The notes: generated from the letters alone by a model not told the origin. Positions 17,930 through 26,678 are shown, counted from the first letter of the stretch. The stretch: 64,000 bases of DNA from Bacteroidota bacterium (GCA_030684395.1 JAUXTT010000002.1:62001-126000); one strand, 5' to 3'. Made by a program: numbers and translations.

Positions 17930-20900
17930 ATGCAAACACTGGCCAGGTCATCAATATCCCTTTTAACTATAATGTTCTTTTTGTTTATAGCACAAAAAAC
18001 AAAAGCTCAAAAAGAACACATGTTCAATTCGGAAGGCAATATATGTTATATCCGTTATACATGTTACACGCAAAACAACAATTATGAAAACCTGAAACGC
18101 CCTTTTATTTTTGTTATTGCAGACGAAGGCGAAACGGCACAAGAAGCATTTGAAAAAGACATAACAAAAGACCTTCCACAGTTCTACAATTATATGTTTG
18201 TATATATTCCGAATCGGGGTGGCAGCGGTATTGAAAAGCTCAAATGTGTGGAAGCACTTATAAATCTTCTAACATACAATTACACATATGGCAGTGCCAA
18301 TCTGTTTTTGCAGGTGAATGACAAAAACATCAAACAATCCGATATTGAATCTGTGCATTTGAATAAAACATTTAAAAATGTAAGATTGGTAGAAAAAACA
18401 GACAGCACTGGTCAAGTAGTACAAAGCAATACAATCACCGAGGACTTTAAAGAAAATACTATTGCTTATGACATTTCTTCAGAAGATGACGACGATGATA
18501 AATACGGAACCTTTTATATGGAAGAGGATAAAAAAACTGATGCAACACAAAATGTAAAAGCCATGAAAACATATTTTGGTGCTCCGCAAGTATTCAATTT
18601 TACGCTAACTGGCGTAATTAAGGATCGTTCCACCGGCGAGGCGCTTCCATTTGCATCCATACAAATTAAAAACACTACAAAAGGCGTTTCATCCAATGCC
18701 GATGGATATTTTACTTTTCAGAAAGTGCCAACCGACACAACCACCCTCACCGTTCAATATGTGGGTTATGAAAAAATGGATATTTACCTGACCCCAATGG
18801 TCAATAAAAAGAATTTTATCATTGAACTCAACCCCTCCTCACAAACATTACAGACAGTAAACATTATTGCAGTGCGCGAAGATGTGGTTCTTTCTAAAAA
18901 AGAAGACGTAAGCGTTATTAAAATGACACCAAAAAAATTGGAGCAACTTCCCAACCTGGGCGAACGCGACGTGATGCGCTCCTTCCAGTTAATGCCCGGT
19001 GTAAGCGCTTCCAACGAATCTTCATCAGGCCTCTATGTTCGGGGAGGAACACCCGATCAGAATCTTGTTCTATATGATGGCTTTACAGTTTACCACGTTG
19101 ATCACCTATACGGCTTCTTTAGTGCATTCAACTCAAACGCATTAAAAGATGTTCAGTTATATAAAGGCGGTTTCGAATCACGCTTCGGAGGTAGGCTTTC
19201 AAGCGTAACAGAAATTACAGGTAAAGACGGTAATCAGAAAAAATTCAATATAGGAGGAGATTTAAGTTTACTAAGTATGAATGTATTTGCTGAAATTCCT
19301 ATTGGCGAAAAATTCTCTTCAGTAATAGCGTTTCGCAGATCATATAAAGGTCCTATCTATGATAAGATTTTTGAAAAATTTAACAACAGTTCAAGTAGTT
19401 CTTCCAGTTCATCACAACCCACCGGTGGCCCGGGAGGAATGGGACCGCGGCAGCAGGAAGCAAAAGTTACTTCATTCTTTTACGATCTCAATGGCAAGTT
19501 TACCTATAAACCAAATAGCAGAGACATTATTTCACTCAGCATATTCAATGGTACTGATAAGCTCGACAACAGCACATCCTTTAGCGCCCCTTCATTCGGC
19601 ACAAGTAGTTCTAACTTCAGTATAAGCTCAACTGATCTTACCAAATACGGAAACATAGGCAGCAGCTTAAAATGGTCTCGCAAATGGTCTGACAAATTTT
19701 ACGGCAATACAATTTTGAGTTATTCTAACTATTACAGTGACAGAGATCGCTCGACAGAGCGTACCGTTACAAATTCCAGTGGAGAAGAAAACGCTTCCAG
19801 TAGCGGGATTTTTGAAAATAACGACCTTAAAGATTACAGCCTCAAATCCGATTACCAATGGGATTTATTTAATTTCAGTCAGCTGCAGTTTGGTGTATTC
19901 GGAACATATTTCGATATCAATTATACCTATGCACAAAACGACACAACCACCGTACTTGATAAACACAACAAAGCATACTTAGGTGGTGCATACCTTCAGA
20001 ATAAATTCAAACTGTTCAAAAACAGGGTGCAATTTGTTCCCGGTATCAGAACAAGCTATTTTGAAACAACCAAACAACTTTATTACGAGCCAAGAGCATC
20101 ACTCTCCATTAATGTAACCGATAAACTTACGCTCAAAGGGGCAACAGGAAAGTATTATCAGTTTGCCAATCGTGTAACACGAGAAGATATTCTTTCAGGA
20201 AGTAAAGATTTTTGGCTCTTATCTGATGGTAATTCAGTACCTATAAGTTCAGCCATTCATTACATTGGAGGCATATCATATGAAACAAACAACTACCTCT
20301 TCAGCACAGAAGGTTATTACAAACAGATCGAAAACCTCACCGAATATTCTTTGCGCTTTAATGCCAGTCCAGGAGGCGTAAGCTATTCTGAAAACTTTTT
20401 TACAGGAAAAGGATTTGCGCGAGGTATAGAATTCCTGGTACAAAAGAAATCAGGGAAATTTAACGGATGGATTAGTTATACCCTTGGAGAAGCAAGAAAT
20501 AAATTTGATGTCTACTCTGATACATATTATCCCGCCAATCAGGATGTAACACATGAATTCAAAATCGTTGCACTTTACAAATACAAACGCTGGGATTTCT
20601 CTGCCACATGGGTATATGCTACGGGTCGCCCTTACACCGCCCCTTCAGGAGCATACAGCATAACACTACTTGATGGGTCGACACAGGATTTTTTCACTGT
20701 TACATCCAAAAACAGCCTGCGCCTTCCTGAATATCACCGTGCCGATATTTCCGCCAACTATAAACTCCTGAAAGGTGCAAAAGGCGATAAAAAAAGAAGA
20801 GAGATCGGTTACATAGGCTTCTCTGTTTTCAATCTGTACAATCGCACCAACACATGGTATAAACAATACTCCATAGAAGAAGGAGAAGTAATTGAAACAA

Positions 20901-20956
20901 GCGTTAATTACCTCGGCATAACACCCAACGTAACCTTATCATTAAAACTACGATAA
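17930..20956 (+). CDS. TonB-dependent receptor with carboxypeptidase-like domain and unusual N-terminal extension
   Basis: 1008 residues with a signal peptide ending near TKAQ (residue 27). Residues 28-215 are not part of a standard receptor: they contain PFIFVIADEGETAQEAF, FYNYMFVYIPNRGG and an acidic EDDDDD stretch. From about 222 comes a carboxypeptidase-regulatory-like domain (LTGVIKDRSTGEALPFASIQ). The plug follows (GERDVMRSFQLMPGV, SGLYVRGGTPDQNLVLYDG, GGFESRFGGRLSSV) and then the 22-strand-type barrel. An extracellular insert is Ser/Pro/Gly-rich (nine Ser in a row, then QPTGGPGGMGPRQQ). TonB receptors import bound substrates; the substrate here is unknown. The DUF4249 gene overlaps its stop by one base. 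Confidence 0.92.
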   Translation: MQTLARSSISLLTIMFFLFIAQKTKAQKEHMFNSEGNICYIRYTCYTQNNNYENLKRPFIFVIADEGETAQEAFEKDITKDLPQFYNYMFVYIPNRGGSGIEKLKCVEALINLLTYNYTYGSANLFLQVNDKNIKQSDIESVHLNKTFKNVRLVEKTDSTGQVVQSNTITEDFKENTIAYDISSEDDDDDKYGTFYMEEDKKTDATQNVKAMKTYFGAPQVFNFTLTGVIKDRSTGEALPFASIQIKNTTKGVSSNADGYFTFQKVPTDTTTLTVQYVGYEKMDIYLTPMVNKKNFIIELNPSSQTLQTVNIIAVREDVVLSKKEDVSVIKMTPKKLEQLPNLGERDVMRSFQLMPGVSASNESSSGLYVRGGTPDQNLVLYDGFTVYHVDHLYGFFSAFNSNALKDVQLYKGGFESRFGGRLSSVTEITGKDGNQKKFNIGGDLSLLSMNVFAEIPIGEKFSSVIAFRRSYKGPIYDKIFEKFNNSSSSSSSSSQPTGGPGGMGPRQQEAKVTSFFYDLNGKFTYKPNSRDIISLSIFNGTDKLDNSTSFSAPSFGTSSSNFSISSTDLTKYGNIGSSLKWSRKWSDKFYGNTILSYSNYYSDRDRSTERTVTNSSGEENASSSGIFENNDLKDYSLKSDYQWDLFNFSQLQFGVFGTYFDINYTYAQNDTTTVLDKHNKAYLGGAYLQNKFKLFKNRVQFVPGIRTSYFETTKQLYYEPRASLSINVTDKLTLKGATGKYYQFANRVTREDILSGSKDFWLLSDGNSVPISSAIHYIGGISYETNNYLFSTEGYYKQIENLTEYSLRFNASPGGVSYSENFFTGKGFARGIEFLVQKKSGKFNGWISYTLGEARNKFDVYSDTYYPANQDVTHEFKIVALYKYKRWDFSATWVYATGRPYTAPSGAYSITLLDGSTQDFFTVTSKNSLRLPEYHRADISANYKLLKGAKGDKKRREIGYIGFSVFNLYNRTNTWYKQYSIEEGEVIETSVNYLGITPNVTLSLKLR

Positions 20957-21813
20957 TGAAAAACTGCATTAGTATAATCATCCAAATTTGGAAAAAAATA
21001 TCATGGAATAAGCTTTTCAGGGGTATCGTGTGCTTATACCTTTTAAGCTTCACCTCCTGCAAAAAAGAAGAAACCTCCGAGTTTACCGATTCACCAATTA
21101 TAGAATCCTATCTCGAGCCGGGCAATTATCTTACAGTAAAGATCAGTCGTCAGATACCATTTGCAACTTCAGTTCAATATTCTGAGGATAACCTTAACAA
21201 CCTTACAATAGCAGTTGAGCATAATAACACAACACATACACTCACATCATTGGGTGATGGCAATTACATTGATAGCTCCATAATAGTTGCAGTAGGAGAA
21301 AACTACAACCTCTCCTTTCAGTTCAATTCAAAAACTGTAACAGCGTACACCTATATTCCCACTAAACCGGTAAACATGACACAGTCCGCAACGGAAATAA
21401 CCATTGCGCGGGTTGATTCATCATCAGGTCCTCCCAGCGGAGGTTTCACCATGCCTGACCCAATTGAAATAAACTGGACAAACAGCGATGGATCATATTA
21501 CCTTATTTTGGTAGAGAACTTAGAAACAACTTTAGATCCTATCCGTGATTTTGGCGATAATGCACCTCCCGGAAACAGGTTCCGTAAATCTCCAACAAAT
21601 TTAGCAGTTGAAGAAATTCGCTCAATGGAGTTTCAGTATTATGGCACACACCGAATCATATTATATCATGTGTTACCTGACTATGCAACACTATATGATG
21701 ATAACAGCACCAGTTCTCAAAACTTAACAAACCCATCTACAAGCATTGTAAACGGATACGGAATATTTACAGGATTAAATTCAGATACACTATATGTTGA
21801 AGTAAAAGAATAA
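20956..21813 (+). CDS. DUF4249-type lipoprotein, partner of the TonB receptor
   Basis: 285 residues. After a hydrophobic segment (LFRGIVCLYLLSFTSC) comes a lipobox cysteine near residue 35. The mature start EETSEFTDSPIIESYLEPGN and DSSIIVAVGENYNLSF have the look of DUF4249 proteins, which are commonly coded right after TonB receptors in Bacteroidota and are thought to be outer-membrane-associated partners. An insert SSSGPPSGGFTMPDP is Pro/Gly-rich like inserts in neighbouring envelope proteins. The start ATG overlaps the receptor stop (TAATG), so translation is coupled. Confidence 0.75.
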   Translation: MKNCISIIIQIWKKISWNKLFRGIVCLYLLSFTSCKKEETSEFTDSPIIESYLEPGNYLTVKISRQIPFATSVQYSEDNLNNLTIAVEHNNTTHTLTSLGDGNYIDSSIIVAVGENYNLSFQFNSKTVTAYTYIPTKPVNMTQSATEITIARVDSSSGPPSGGFTMPDPIEINWTNSDGSYYLILVENLETTLDPIRDFGDNAPPGNRFRKSPTNLAVEEIRSMEFQYYGTHRIILYHVLPDYATLYDDNSTSSQNLTNPSTSIVNGYGIFTGLNSDTLYVEVKE

Positions 21814-21823
21814 CAAGGCATAC

Positions 21824-21901
21824 CAGGTACGAGGGGCATCCTTTTTCATTGTACACCCTAATGAAACAGTGTGTTAATGATTTTCATAGCCCCTCTACCT
21901 G
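21824..21901. repeat. Long imperfect inverted repeat with alternative inner hairpins before the receiver gene
   Basis: CAGGTACGAGGGGC (21824-21837) pairs with GCCCCTCTACCTG (21889-21901), 13 pairs with one bulged base. Inside, ATGAAA (21861-21866) can pair either with the upstream TTTCATT (21844-21850) or with the downstream TTTTCAT (21881-21887), so two inner hairpins exclude each other. There is no T run, so it is not a standard terminator. It could be a leader element or processing site between the receptor operon and the receiver gene, or a dispersed repeat. Confidence 0.5.
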
Positions 21902-21919
21902 TTCGCCGATAAAACCACA

Positions 21920-22390
21920 ATGAACATGCACAGCCAACAAGACACGAGTGTTTTTTTTATCGATGACAGTGATACCGATAACTTTATTCATCAGCAATTC
22001 TTCCATCGATATTGCAAAAATTACAATTACACCTTTTTTAACTCTGCCATTCATGCTCTTGATTATATTAAGATAGTCCTTGCCAACGATAATTTGTTTC
22101 AGGATAAGGTACCCGAATACATATTCTTAGATCTTGATTTACCTATAAAAAGCGGTTTTGAATTTCTGGATGAATTTGAGCCACTTAATGAGCGAATAAA
22201 CCATAAAATAAAAGTGGTAATACTGACTGCTTCGTTTAACCCTGCAGATAAAGCTAAAAGTTCAACCTATAAATCCGTAGTAAAGTTTATTCTAAAACCG
22301 TTTACTAAAAGCAGTTTAAGTGGTTTTGGATTAAGGCTAAAAAGCCAGGAAGAACTAATTATAAATGACCATGTGGTTAAAAATAAATGA
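21920..22390 (+). CDS. Stand-alone response regulator receiver protein
   Basis: 156 residues, one CheY-like receiver domain and no output domain: acidic cluster FFIDDSDTDNFIHQQFF, phospho-acceptor Asp in YIFLDLDLPIKSG, Thr/Ala in VVILTASFNPADK and Lys in KFILKPF. Such single-domain regulators usually act by protein binding. The next small gene overlaps its stop by 4 bases. The partner kinase is not obvious; the LytS-like kinase lies about 5 kb upstream. Confidence 0.88.
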   Translation: MNMHSQQDTSVFFIDDSDTDNFIHQQFFHRYCKNYNYTFFNSAIHALDYIKIVLANDNLFQDKVPEYIFLDLDLPIKSGFEFLDEFEPLNERINHKIKVVILTASFNPADKAKSSTYKSVVKFILKPFTKSSLSGFGLRLKSQEELIINDHVVKNK

Positions 22391-22572
22391 AAAACAACAA
22401 CAAACATAAAAACTACCTGATAAAATACATAAAGCAACACAGTAGAATATGTTGTGAACTTCCTTTGGAAACATTCAGGATCGAAGCCTTGGTTATTATA
22501 AAAGTACAACTGGAGCTTGATCTTCAAAATGAAATAAGTGCAAAGAAATGCGAAATGATTGGTCTTGTTTAA
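22387..22572 (+). CDS. Tiny protein of an unnamed family (LIKYI...LEALVIxKVQxEL), copy 1
   Basis: 61 residues, translationally coupled to the receiver gene (4-base overlap). The core LIKYI, 17 residues, then EALVIIKVQLEL is matched with the same spacing by the protein at 54048-54233 (LIKYI, 17 residues, EALVILKVQIEL). The predicted structure is two short helices. It has no signal peptide or membrane segment. The function is unknown; coupling to a receiver suggests a regulatory or adaptor role (inference). The paralogy strongly supports that it is a real gene. Confidence 0.75.
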   Translation: MKNNNKHKNYLIKYIKQHSRICCELPLETFRIEALVIIKVQLELDLQNEISAKKCEMIGLV

Positions 22573-22581
22573 ATATAGAAC

Positions 22582-23391
22582 ATGAATGCTTTAAAATTAA
22601 AACTAACGCTGCCCATTGCAGCTATCTTAGCTACTGTTGCCTCCTGCTCACCAAAAGTAGCTGAGATCATCGCCTTGCAGAAAACAGAAGTAGACATAGA
22701 TGGTCAGGCAAACGAATATGGAGAGTTCCGTTACTACAACAGCGAGGCGAAAATGTTTTACGCCTTATCAAACGATTCTTCTAATCTCTATCTCTGTTTA
22801 AAAGTAAACGATGAAACTATGCAGCAACAAATTATTATGGCAGGCATGGACGTTTGGTTGGATACGCTTTCAAAATCAAAAGAGCGGATTGGCATCCGGT
22901 ATCCTTTGGGAGGCATTCGCCCCACAGCACCTTCTTTCAGGGAGGCCGGAGAACCAAAAGGCAAACCCGATATGATGACACAAATGAAAAAAGAACTGTT
23001 GCTGTCACAAAAAACAATGGATCTGCGTGGATTCAAAAACGTAGCCAATGGTTCCAATCTTATGCAAACCCCGGAAGGAATAAAATTGCAGGTCGATTGG
23101 GATAATAGTAACTCAATGATTTATGAGCTTGTTATTCCACTTAAAAATTGGTACAAAGCCAACCTTACAAAATCAGACACCACAAAGATCTTTACGCTAA
23201 CCATAAACATCAATGCCCTTGAAATGCCATCGGGTCCGCCCGGTGGATTCAGCGGTCCACCTCCGGGTGGAAATACCCCATCCGGTGGCGGAATGGGTGG
23301 GCCTCCATCCGGAATGCGCCCTCCTATGGATGGCTTATCAGAAAAAAAAACTGTCAAAGCAAATTTCAAACTTCACATTAATGTTCCTTAA
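22582..23391 (+). CDS. Lipoprotein with CBM9-like fold and Pro/Gly/Met-rich tail region
   Basis: 269 residues. Lipoprotein signal (LPIAAILATVASCSPKV, cysteine at about 22). The opening KTEVDIDGQANEYG and NLYLCLKVNDETMQ resemble carbohydrate-binding-module-9-like beta-sandwich domains, which in Bacteroidota also occur in outer membrane proteins. The C-terminal third contains a Pro/Gly/Met-rich stretch (SGPPGGFSGPPPGG, GGGMGGPPSGMRPPMDG). A 39-residue loop EAGEPKGKPDMMTQMKK is also Met-rich. The stop overlaps the next gene's start by 11 bases. A ligand cannot be named; metal binding by the Met-rich segments is possible but unproven. Confidence 0.7.
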   Translation: MNALKLKLTLPIAAILATVASCSPKVAEIIALQKTEVDIDGQANEYGEFRYYNSEAKMFYALSNDSSNLYLCLKVNDETMQQQIIMAGMDVWLDTLSKSKERIGIRYPLGGIRPTAPSFREAGEPKGKPDMMTQMKKELLLSQKTMDLRGFKNVANGSNLMQTPEGIKLQVDWDNSNSMIYELVIPLKNWYKANLTKSDTTKIFTLTININALEMPSGPPGGFSGPPPGGNTPSGGGMGGPPSGMRPPMDGLSEKKTVKANFKLHINVP

Positions 23392-26239
23392 TCCAATTAC
23401 ATATTATCTCAGTAGAATCTTTCTTTGCATTGCTGTCCTTTTCACTTCAATCACTTCTTATGCCCAAACACATAAAGTAAAAGGGATAGTGATCGACAAA
23501 AGCGATACATCAAAGATTCCCGGTGCAGCTGTAGTTTTAACAAACATTTCAGACACCACCTTTAGATATGGTACAAGTACATCAGACAGTGGAACTTTTG
23601 AGATCAATAATGTTTTACCCGCAAGATATAAACTGAAAGTTACCCTTATCAGTTATATAAGTTATCAGCAGGTGGTCGAAGTTACTAATACTGATTTGCT
23701 ACTTCCACCGCTGATGCTTTCATCCAACGAAAAACTATTAAAACAGGTTGATGTAGTAGGAACAGTAGCACGGGTGGAGATCAAAGGCGATACCATTCAA
23801 TACAATGCCGATGCTTATAAAACACATCAAGATGCAACAGCAGAAGATCTTCTCAAAAAAATGCCTGGGGTAACAACCGATGGAAACACCGTAAAAGTAA
23901 ATGGTCAGGAAGTAAAGAAAATTCTTGTTGACGGAAAACCATTCTTCAGCAACGATCCCTCCGCAACCCTTAAAAACCTTCCTGCGGATATAGTCGGCAA
24001 TGTTCAGGTATTCGATCAGCAAAGCGACCAGGCACAGTTCACCGGTTTTCGCGATGGTAACGAAGAAAAAACAATTAATCTCAATACTAAGAAAGGAATG
24101 AATGTAGGCCGTTTCGGTAAAGTGTATGGCGGTTATGGCACCGATAATAAATACAATGGAGGTTTTACCTTCAATAATTTCAACGGAAGCAGGCGTATTT
24201 CCATCATAGGCATGTCAAATAACATCAATCAACAAAACTTCAGTATCTCCGATATCATGAGCGTTATGAGTAATTCAGGCAATCAGGGAGGTGGCCCGCC
24301 AATGCCCGGTTCAGGTGATGCAAGTTTTTTCACCGGTCAGCAAAATGGTATTACCAAAACAAATGCTATTGGATTAAATTATAACGATACCTGGGGCAAA
24401 AAAATAAGAGTCTCCGGTAATTACTTTTTCAATAACACAGATAACAACGCCAACTCAACCATTACACGAAACTATTATACAAGCAATGGTCTACAGTATA
24501 ATCAAACAAGCGATACCCGCACAAAAAACACAAACCACAAAGTCAATTTCAAATTCGAGTATTTTATTGACACAATCAACAAGCTCACCATCACCCCACG
24601 CCTAACCCTGCAGGACTATAAAAAAACAAGCAGTCAGTTGGGCAGAAACCTTATTGGAGGAGAAGAACTCATAAGCACCACAAATAGCAACAATATAGCC
24701 AATGCAAACGCATATAACTTCAATAACGACATCCTGTTTCAACACCGCTTTACAAAAAAAGGCCGCACCATTTCACTCAACATAAACACACAACTAAACA
24801 ACAACAAAGGCGATGGAGAATACAACTCAATTAATACTTTTGGCGATAGTCTCGATGCAAGCCAGATAATAGACCAGCAATACACCACTCAAGGAAATAG
24901 TACAACATTAGGTGCTAATCTGTCTTACACCGAACCATTAGGAAAAAATAGTCAATTACTTTTTAGCTATCGTCCCTCATACACACAAAACTTCAGCAAT
25001 AAAACAACAAACAACATAAACTCCGATGGCAGCTACACTCAACTCGATACCTTTTTATCCAACAAGTTTAACAACAGCTATTACATTCAGAGAGGTGGAA
25101 TAAGCTACAAGCTTAACAAATCAAAAACACTGTTCAGTCTGGGTGCAGACGTGGAAACTGTAGAACTAAAAGGCAATCAAACCTATCCGCAAAACTTATC
25201 CGTTCAGCGCAATTTCCTTAACATTCTTCCTACAGCCTCACTCAATTATAGTTTCGATAAAATGGCAAACATGAACATTACCTACCGCGCAAGCACAAAA
25301 AATCCTGAGATCTCCCAATTGCAAAATACTATCGATGTTTCCAACGCACTGTTTGTTAAGGCCGGTAATCCACAGTTAAAACAATCGTATGATAACAGCC
25401 TTACCATTCGCTTCATGAAACGGATACCAGAAAAAGAACGCCACCTCATGTTTTTCATCGTTGGTAATCACACCAACAACTACATCAGCAATTCAACATA
25501 CATACTCAATAAAGATACAACCGTTCAAAATGTATTCATCAATGCAGGTCGCCAACTCATCACTCCCACCAACCTGAACAACTACTACAACTTGCGAGCC
25601 TTCGGTATATTTGGCTTCCCCATCAAAGCCATCAAAAGCAATTTCAACTTCAATGCAGGTTATACACTTACCAACACACCTGCGCTCATCAACAATAAAA
25701 TCAACTATTCGCTCAGCAATTCAGCCAATGCCGGAGTTTACCTTAGCAGTAATGTAAGCCAATACCTTGATTTCTCTATCGCCTACAACGCCAATTACAA
25801 TGTAGTTACCAATTCCCTGCAAACACAATCCAACAGCAACTACTTTAACCACACCGCTACATTCAAAGCAAATTATATTTTACTAAAGCGAATTGTATTA
25901 AGCAGTGATATCAATCAGTATTATTACAAAGGTCTTTCAGCCAGCTTTGATCAAACATTCTCCTTATGGAACGCATCAGCAGGATATAAATTCTTAAAGA
26001 ACCGTTCACTCGAAGCCAAAGTATCTATATATGATATTCTGAACCAAAACAGGAGTGTAAGCAGAACCATAACCGAAACCTATACAGAAGACAACCGCAC
26101 ACAAACCCTCAACAGGTATTTGATGCTTACACTTACCTATACATTCAAAAAATTTAAGAACAGTGCCATTGGTCCTGATGAAATGAAATTTCCCAAAGGA
26201 TTGCCACCTCCGGAAAACATGCCACCGCCACCACGCTAA
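23381..26239 (+). CDS. Outer membrane beta-barrel protein (OMP_b-brl_3 type) with carboxypeptidase-like domain
   Basis: About 952 residues from ATG 23381. The open frame extends upstream to 23213 but that part lies over the preceding gene; the chosen start gives a signal peptide ending SITSYAQ. The carboxypeptidase-regulatory-like domain follows (THKVKGIVIDKSDTSKIPGA), then a plug-like segment (LLKKMPGVTTDGNTVKVNGQ, KKILVDGKPFFSNDPSATL, LPADIVGNVQVFD) and a long Asn-rich barrel. It carries the insert GGGPPMPGSG and ends PKGLPPPENMPPPPR, so it shares Pro/Gly/Met-rich tracts with the preceding lipoprotein, whose stop it overlaps by 11 bases. Probably a TonB-type outer membrane transporter without known substrate. 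Confidence 0.9.
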   Translation: MFLNPITYYLSRIFLCIAVLFTSITSYAQTHKVKGIVIDKSDTSKIPGAAVVLTNISDTTFRYGTSTSDSGTFEINNVLPARYKLKVTLISYISYQQVVEVTNTDLLLPPLMLSSNEKLLKQVDVVGTVARVEIKGDTIQYNADAYKTHQDATAEDLLKKMPGVTTDGNTVKVNGQEVKKILVDGKPFFSNDPSATLKNLPADIVGNVQVFDQQSDQAQFTGFRDGNEEKTINLNTKKGMNVGRFGKVYGGYGTDNKYNGGFTFNNFNGSRRISIIGMSNNINQQNFSISDIMSVMSNSGNQGGGPPMPGSGDASFFTGQQNGITKTNAIGLNYNDTWGKKIRVSGNYFFNNTDNNANSTITRNYYTSNGLQYNQTSDTRTKNTNHKVNFKFEYFIDTINKLTITPRLTLQDYKKTSSQLGRNLIGGEELISTTNSNNIANANAYNFNNDILFQHRFTKKGRTISLNINTQLNNNKGDGEYNSINTFGDSLDASQIIDQQYTTQGNSTTLGANLSYTEPLGKNSQLLFSYRPSYTQNFSNKTTNNINSDGSYTQLDTFLSNKFNNSYYIQRGGISYKLNKSKTLFSLGADVETVELKGNQTYPQNLSVQRNFLNILPTASLNYSFDKMANMNITYRASTKNPEISQLQNTIDVSNALFVKAGNPQLKQSYDNSLTIRFMKRIPEKERHLMFFIVGNHTNNYISNSTYILNKDTTVQNVFINAGRQLITPTNLNNYYNLRAFGIFGFPIKAIKSNFNFNAGYTLTNTPALINNKINYSLSNSANAGVYLSSNVSQYLDFSIAYNANYNVVTNSLQTQSNSNYFNHTATFKANYILLKRIVLSSDINQYYYKGLSASFDQTFSLWNASAGYKFLKNRSLEAKVSIYDILNQNRSVSRTITETYTEDNRTQTLNRYLMLTLTYTFKKFKNSAIGPDEMKFPKGLPPPENMPPPPR

Positions 26240-26250
26240 TTAAAAATATA

Positions 26251-26502
26251 ATGATAAAAGAGTCAAACATTATCGAAGTTGAAGTATTAAATGTAATTGC
26301 TGTTACATTGGGGCTTCCCGCGTATAGAGTTAGTTCCTCCGTTGATCTGATCGAAGGCCTCGGCATTTCTCTTGTTCAGTTTAATTACCTGATCTGGTCT
26401 CTGGAAAACAACTTTAAGATTTCCTTTCCATCTGATGCAAGTGCATATAATACATCATTAAGGCTAATCGAATATGTAGTACAAAGGCAAAACGATAAAT
26501 AA
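26251..26502 (+). CDS. Acyl-carrier-protein-like small protein
   Basis: 83 residues, starting 11 bases after the barrel protein. The pattern VDLIEGLGISLVQFNYLIWS then LENNFKISFP matches the ACP helix II and following turn (normally D-S-L then helix, EEEF-x-IxIP). Ser40 takes the place of the phosphopantetheine serine, but the preceding Asp is Ile. A stand-alone ACP-like protein in an envelope operon without a synthase is unusual. It may carry an acyl chain for lipid or envelope modification, or be a non-modified regulator. Call by pattern only. Confidence 0.6.
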   Translation: MIKESNIIEVEVLNVIAVTLGLPAYRVSSSVDLIEGLGISLVQFNYLIWSLENNFKISFPSDASAYNTSLRLIEYVVQRQNDK

Positions 26503-26513
26503 ATAATAACAGT

Positions 26514-26654
26514 ATGTTTTTACCATATCTTACTTTACCTGTAATTAAAGCAGTTCTGCCTTCGCTAAAATTATTCACCTCCGTTTTTACATTAAACACC
26601 GCATTTGATATATGGTTTTTAGAATATCAAGCGTTTAGTTATAAAAGTAATTAG
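26514..26654 (+). CDS. Possible small protein (46 residues), unknown
   Basis: ATG 26514 opens a 46-codon ORF (MFLPYLTLPVIKAVLPSLKL...FDIWFLEYQAFSYKSN) 11 bases after the ACP-like gene. It is moderately hydrophobic, without a clear signal peptide. The regular spacing within the run of co-oriented genes supports it, but the length does not allow a firm call. Confidence 0.35.
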   Translation: MFLPYLTLPVIKAVLPSLKLFTSVFTLNTAFDIWFLEYQAFSYKSN

Positions 26655-26678
26655 TAATAACCGTTAAAATTAAATGTT

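Noticed and set aside
19359-19625. Extra ORFs inside the TonB receptor gene on both strands
   Set aside because: They are frame shadows of a strongly supported receptor.
23213-23380. Upstream extension of the barrel-protein ORF (56 codons)
   Set aside because: It runs through the preceding lipoprotein gene in another frame; the signal peptide starts at 23381.
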